Assembly: GCA_902494605.1 (NCBI GenBank)
Contig: CABUUG010000028.1
Span: 1-16,276 of the forward strand
Length of the DNA stretch: 16,276 bases
From: an uncultured Collinsella sp.
GTDB taxonomy: Bacteria > Actinomycetota > Coriobacteriia > Coriobacteriales > Coriobacteriaceae
Direction: 5' to 3'
Shown here: piece by piece, positions 13,389 to 16,276 of the stretch
Numbering within the stretch: the stretch's first letter is position 1
How the letters are laid out: every line of letters starts with the position of its first letter
The notes under the pieces: generated by a model
What the model saw: only the letters and a program-made list of their open reading frames with translations
The model's database searches: none
Told to the model about the DNA's origin: nothing
Translations under genes and position numbers: made by a program

Positions 13389-14209
13389 AGCGGGCGATCC
13401 ATCCCATAAAGGCAGATATGATGCGTTTGCACAGGATGTTTCCGGCGAAGTTTGGTCTTGCGCTTATTCTGGCGTTCGGCCTTCTCTTCGGTGTCTTTCT
13501 AAAAAACGGAACAACGTTGCTCGCCTTTGGCAATAGCGTGTTTGGGGAGGATATTGGTTTCTGCTGGAATGTAATCGATCCTTCTGCACCCGATGAGTCC
13601 CTTGTGCGCAGTGCTTTTGCCGGCACGTCTCTGTTCGTTCCGCTCATCGTTTGCCTGGCGATTTTACAGGAGCGCGGCTATGAAGAGGGGCACCGAATTT
13701 CTTCAGCAAGAGGTCTTACCCGCTTTAATGGGGCCCTAGCACATGTGCTTTCGTTTGCTTTAATAATTGGCGTAGCATATAGTGCGCTTTGCCTTCTTCT
13801 TTTTGCAATAGCCATAATACGTGGAGGGCATAACCTCTCGCACGATATGCTAACTGCATTTTTGCCTGCAATGATAGTCAACGCTGTATTGGTGATATCG
13901 GTTGCGCTGGAGACGGTGACCATCTATCGGATTACAGACGGCGCTGTATTGAGCGGGGCTGCGATAATTATTGGATTTGTCATGAGCTTGACGCTCTACG
14001 GAACCTTCCTTCAGGCGCCCATACCGTCCTTGCGATGGATTTTCCTTCTTCCGGGGCCGTATCTTGGAGTCGGATGTGCCCTTGGGTATAGCGATATGGG
14101 TCAGCTGACACTTCTGGGATACGGCGTGGCAGCCAGCTGTCTATCGGTATTGATTTACGCTCTCGTGAGCTTTCGTGCTGGGGGTGTGCTCAATGGCTCG
14201 CCAGACTAG
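13385..14209 (+). CDS. ABC transporter membrane subunit 1 (ABC-2 type)
   Basis: A 274-residue hydrophobic protein with six likely membrane segments (about 22-42, 80-96, 118-145, 155-177, 185-206 and 240-264), as in ABC-2 type permeases. I recognise no closer family. It begins inside the stop codon of the ATPase gene (ATGA at 13385-13388), and the second permease gene starts before it ends. The three proteins are therefore almost surely one complex, either an exporter or an immunity-type transporter. The large loop between segments one and two (about 43-79) is probably exposed outside. Its codons include many AT-rich ones (ATA, TTA, ATT) compared with neighbours upstream of 11500. Confidence 0.83.
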   Translation: MKRAIHPIKADMMRLHRMFPAKFGLALILAFGLLFGVFLKNGTTLLAFGNSVFGEDIGFCWNVIDPSAPDESLVRSAFAGTSLFVPLIVCLAILQERGYEEGHRISSARGLTRFNGALAHVLSFALIIGVAYSALCLLLFAIAIIRGGHNLSHDMLTAFLPAMIVNAVLVISVALETVTIYRITDGAVLSGAAIIIGFVMSLTLYGTFLQAPIPSLRWIFLLPGPYLGVGCALGYSDMGQLTLLGYGVAASCLSVLIYALVSFRAGGVLNGSPD

Positions 14210-15011
14210 AAGATTTCTTCATTCAGAATTGAGGCATGTGAGCAAATGGACGTACGCCTTAATCCTGGTAATTTATGCGTGCATGGTGGTATTGCAGCTT
14301 AATTCTTTCCCGATGTGGTTCTGTAGCCTCCGTGAGAACAGTTTCTTGGGCTTTTTCCCAGACCCGACACTTCGGCTATCGGCAGAGGATGTCCTTCTAT
14401 TTGGTAATTCAGAGGTTTTTCGCGGTCTGCTGTTCAACGTAGCCCCGTTGGCTCATGCATTGTTCTTTCCGTTCATCGCGGCTTGCATTGTGCCGCGCTT
14501 TGTCAGTTCGGGCTTTATTGAGGAACCGTGGGGGTTGTCGGAGGCTCGGGGAGGGAAGCGTGTGTGCGCTATCGTTGCGCGAGTGGTGCTGTCTTCTTTT
14601 GCCCTTTTGGGCGCGTTTATCCTGTCGAGTGTCGTTTTGTACTGTCTTAACTGCGTAATCGTTTTGGATGCTCAGCAGTATTTCAACCTGCATGTATTTT
14701 GCTATCGACTTGTTCTTGCTGCCGCTGCCTGCCTTGCATACGTGGTTTCTTGCGTAATCGTTGTTTCCTATTATGGGTCCGGCTTCGGTCCGATTGGCAT
14801 GCTGCTGCTTGTCAACGTCGTAGCGATCTACATACAGCTCGGGGCCAATTCCATGCTTCCGCTACCGTCCTCGATGCTCATGTGGATTTGCGGCGTGACC
14901 CCGTTGGGGGACGGCCAATGCGTTTCGATTTTAATTGACTGCCTAATAAACGTAGCAAGCGTTTTTACCATTTGCTTCACTATCGACCGATTGCGGTCGA
15001 GATTTATTTGA
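14193..15011 (+). CDS. ABC transporter membrane subunit 2
   Basis: A 272-residue membrane protein with about six hydrophobic segments (about 21-39, 86-102, 127-150, 164-190, 195-215 and 240-262) and a basic N-terminus, MARQTRRFLH. It is the second, diverged membrane subunit of the same exporter, as in EG pairs of lantibiotic-immunity transporters. ATG 14193 follows GGGGGTG and overlaps the previous gene by 17 bases. An in-frame GTG at 14175 would add six residues and has no site. It ends the operon, and the next feature is a GC-rich hairpin. Substrate unknown. Confidence 0.8.
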   Translation: MARQTRRFLHSELRHVSKWTYALILVIYACMVVLQLNSFPMWFCSLRENSFLGFFPDPTLRLSAEDVLLFGNSEVFRGLLFNVAPLAHALFFPFIAACIVPRFVSSGFIEEPWGLSEARGGKRVCAIVARVVLSSFALLGAFILSSVVLYCLNCVIVLDAQQYFNLHVFCYRLVLAAAACLAYVVSCVIVVSYYGSGFGPIGMLLLVNVVAIYIQLGANSMLPLPSSMLMWICGVTPLGDGQCVSILIDCLINVASVFTICFTIDRLRSRFI

Positions 15012-15050
15012 TTGTTTGTGAGGGATAATCATACCGAGCAAACCAAATGC

Positions 15051-15086
15051 AGGCGGGCGGGCACCGCGGCTGGTGTTCGCCCGCCT
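15051..15086 (+). terminator. GC-rich hairpin after the ABC exporter operon
   Basis: AGGCGGGCGGGCACC (15051-15065) pairs with GGTGTTCGCCCGCCT (15072-15086). All 15 positions pair in + strand RNA if two G-U pairs are allowed, with a 6-base loop. It lies between convergent genes. A U-tract is missing on either side. Confidence 0.6.
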
Positions 15087-15120
15087 GGCATAGGAGGCTT
15101 TAACCTGAGTGGTTTGCGGG

Positions 15121-15930
15121 CTAGCGGGCCTGCTTGACCTTTGCCGCTGCCTCGACAAACGACTTCCACAGGTTAAAGTCGGTCTCGAGCGTCATCCACG
15201 TGTACTCGGGATGCCATTGCACGCCCAAGCAGAAAGGCTGGCCTTCGACTTCGATGCACTCGGGAACGCCGTCGGTTGCCTTGGCGACCAAGCGCGTGCT
15301 TTTACCCAGACGATCGACGCAGCAGTGGTGTGCGGAGTTGGTCTGGATTAGCCTGTGCCCGCCAACCGCGCGTTCCAGCAGCGAGCCCGGCACGACCTCG
15401 ACGGGGTGCACGGGATCGTTGAGCACGTGGGTGTGACGCCACTGCGTGCGACCCTCGCGCGCACCCAGGCTCGGCACGTCCATGCACAGGGTGCCGCCGG
15501 TGGCGACGTTGAGCAGCTGCGTGCCGCGGCAGGTGGTAAAGAGTGGCTTTTTGGCGCGGAGCACCTCGTTAACCAGCTTAAACTCAAAACGGTCGCGAAT
15601 CTCGCAGCACAGTGTGGGGTCGTAGGGGCGCTCGTCGCCCCAGCGCTTGGGGTTGACGTCCGGGCCGCCGGGAATAGCGATACCGTCAGCGATTTCCACG
15701 TAATGACGGATAACATCGACGTCTTCGGTAATAGACATCTGCAGCGGCAGGCCACCGGCGGCAAGGATGGCATCGACAAAGACACTTGCGATTTCCTCGT
15801 TGGGGGAGAGCGTCTCGCTCAAAAACGGTTTTGCCTCTTCCCAACGCGGCGCGACGAGGATGAGCGGACGGTCGGCGGGGGCGACGTCGACATGCGGGGT
15901 GTATGACGATGAAGTACGAGTTCCGATCAT
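15121..15930 (-). CDS. Peptidase C26 / class I glutamine amidotransferase-like protein (gamma-glutamyl-GABA hydrolase type)
   Basis: Predicted to hydrolyse a gamma-glutamyl amide, as PuuD does with gamma-glutamyl-GABA in polyamine breakdown. With the start used here, 269 residues carry the nucleophile Cys134 in FTTCRGTQLLN, the oxyanion-like GGPDVNP (88-94), NSAHH (198-202) and the His240/Glu242 pair in GVQWHPE, so the catalytic triad is complete. HHCC replaces the more usual HHQ after NS. The start is unsure: ATG 15930 has only a weak AAAG before it, an upstream ATG at 15966 has none, and one at 16005 would overlap a hairpin. An amino-acid ABC transporter gene lies directly upstream on the same strand, which fits use of imported glutamyl compounds. 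Confidence 0.85.
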   Translation of the reverse strand: MIGTRTSSSYTPHVDVAPADRPLILVAPRWEEAKPFLSETLSPNEEIASVFVDAILAAGGLPLQMSITEDVDVIRHYVEIADGIAIPGGPDVNPKRWGDERPYDPTLCCEIRDRFEFKLVNEVLRAKKPLFTTCRGTQLLNVATGGTLCMDVPSLGAREGRTQWRHTHVLNDPVHPVEVVPGSLLERAVGGHRLIQTNSAHHCCVDRLGKSTRLVAKATDGVPECIEVEGQPFCLGVQWHPEYTWMTLETDFNLWKSFVEAAAKVKQAR

Positions 15931-15973
15931 AGGTGTTGCTTTCGATCTGAAGGTGACAGGGCGCATGGGAGAT

Positions 15974-16005
15974 GTGGGACAACACTTCCGATGAATTTGT
16001 CCCAC
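15974..16005 (-). terminator. Hairpin between the amino-acid ABC ATPase and peptidase C26 genes
   Basis: GTGGGACAA (15974-15982) and TTGTCCCAC (15997-16005) form a perfect 9-base-pair stem with a 14-base loop, 12 bases past the ATPase stop on the minus strand. It may end or attenuate the transporter transcript before the peptidase gene. The U-tract is poor. Confidence 0.5.
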
Positions 16006-16016
16006 GGGGCGGCTGG

Positions 16017-16276
16017 TTAGTGGCCCTTGATGGAGTTGAGGAAGTCCTGGGCGCGCTTTGTCTGGGGGGGGTCGAAGAACTCGTCGGGCGTGCCGGTTTC
16101 CACGATCTGGCCGTCGGCCATAAACACGACGCGGTCGGCCACGCGGCGGGCGAAGTTCATCTCGTGCGTGATGACGATCATCGTCATGCCCTGCTGTGCC
16201 AGACGGACCATGACCTCGAGCACCTCGTTGATCATCTCGGGATCGAGGGCGCTCGTGGGCTCGTCAAAGAGCATGA
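16017..16276 (-). CDS. Polar amino-acid ABC transporter ATP-binding protein (GlnQ-like), C-terminal part
   Basis: Only the last 86 or so residues are in the window, and the 5' part lies to the right. They begin in the Walker B and D-loop region (LFDEPTSALDPEM), include the switch His in IVITHEMNFAR, and end with ADRVVFMADGQIVETGTPDEFF and a short tail FLNSIKGH. This block is characteristic of GlnQ, GltL and ArtP-type ATPases that power uptake of glutamine, glutamate, arginine or other polar amino acids. The permease and binding-protein genes are presumably further right. The stop TAA is at 16017-16019, followed by a hairpin and the peptidase C26 gene. Confidence 0.92.
   Translation of the reverse strand, partial: MLFDEPTSALDPEMINEVLEVMVRLAQQGMTMIVITHEMNFARRVADRVVFMADGQIVETGTPDEFFDPPQTKRAQDFLNSIKGH

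Noticed and set aside
12627..15011. Complete lantibiotic or bacteriocin biosynthesis cluster
   Set aside because: Only an ATPase and two permeases are present. I found no leader peptide, LanB/C/M-like or protease-transporter gene nearby.

Overview
The window looks like a chromosomal segment of a GC-rich, anaerobic gut actinobacterium of the Coriobacteriia, most likely Collinsella or a close relative. This is inferred from codon style, gene content and the many long intergenic hairpins, and no marker gene here proves it. I find 17 protein genes, two of them cut by the window ends. I see no rRNA, tRNA, CRISPR array, transposase or phage gene.

Left part (1-8880): mostly housekeeping metabolism. 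In order: an XRE-type regulator with a repeat-bearing tail (partial, -), a 6-phosphofructokinase with unusual active-site residues (-), a membrane-anchored Ntn hydrolase of the choloylglycine/penicillin V acylase family (-), an M18 aminopeptidase (+), a D-2-hydroxyacid dehydrogenase (-), a type I methionine aminopeptidase with a SEC-C zinc motif (-), a TYW1-like radical SAM protein (-) and an alpha/beta hydrolase (+). The gaps hold several long, near-perfect hairpins. Two are copies of one repeat family with a compensatory base change, two are copies of a second terminator-like family, and 4921-5012 can fold as a four-way-junction RNA.

Middle (8881-11353): a two-gene signalling unit with a clear promoter. 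The first gene encodes an N-terminal PAS-like region, a GGDEF domain with a broken catalytic motif (GCDKF) but an intact RxxD I-site, a receiver domain and a canonical HD-GYP domain. The second encodes a stand-alone Hpt phosphotransfer protein. No histidine kinase is adjacent, so a phosphorelay from a kinase elsewhere to c-di-GMP hydrolysis is the natural reading.

Right part (11354-15011): a DUF2975 membrane protein and its small HTH partner, then a strong intrinsic terminator, then a three-gene ABC exporter operon (ATPase plus two overlapping membrane subunits). TATCGTT/AACGATA-like elements lie upstream of both transcription units, so the HTH protein may control both. The ABC genes are visibly more AT-rich than their surroundings.

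Far right (15012-16276): on the minus strand, a class I glutamine-amidotransferase-like peptidase C26 (PuuD type) preceded by the C-terminal end of a polar amino-acid ABC transporter ATPase. The best candidates for something new are the degenerate-GGDEF/REC/HD-GYP plus Hpt unit, the membrane-anchored C45-type hydrolase, the structured region at 4921-5012, and the hairpin repeat families.
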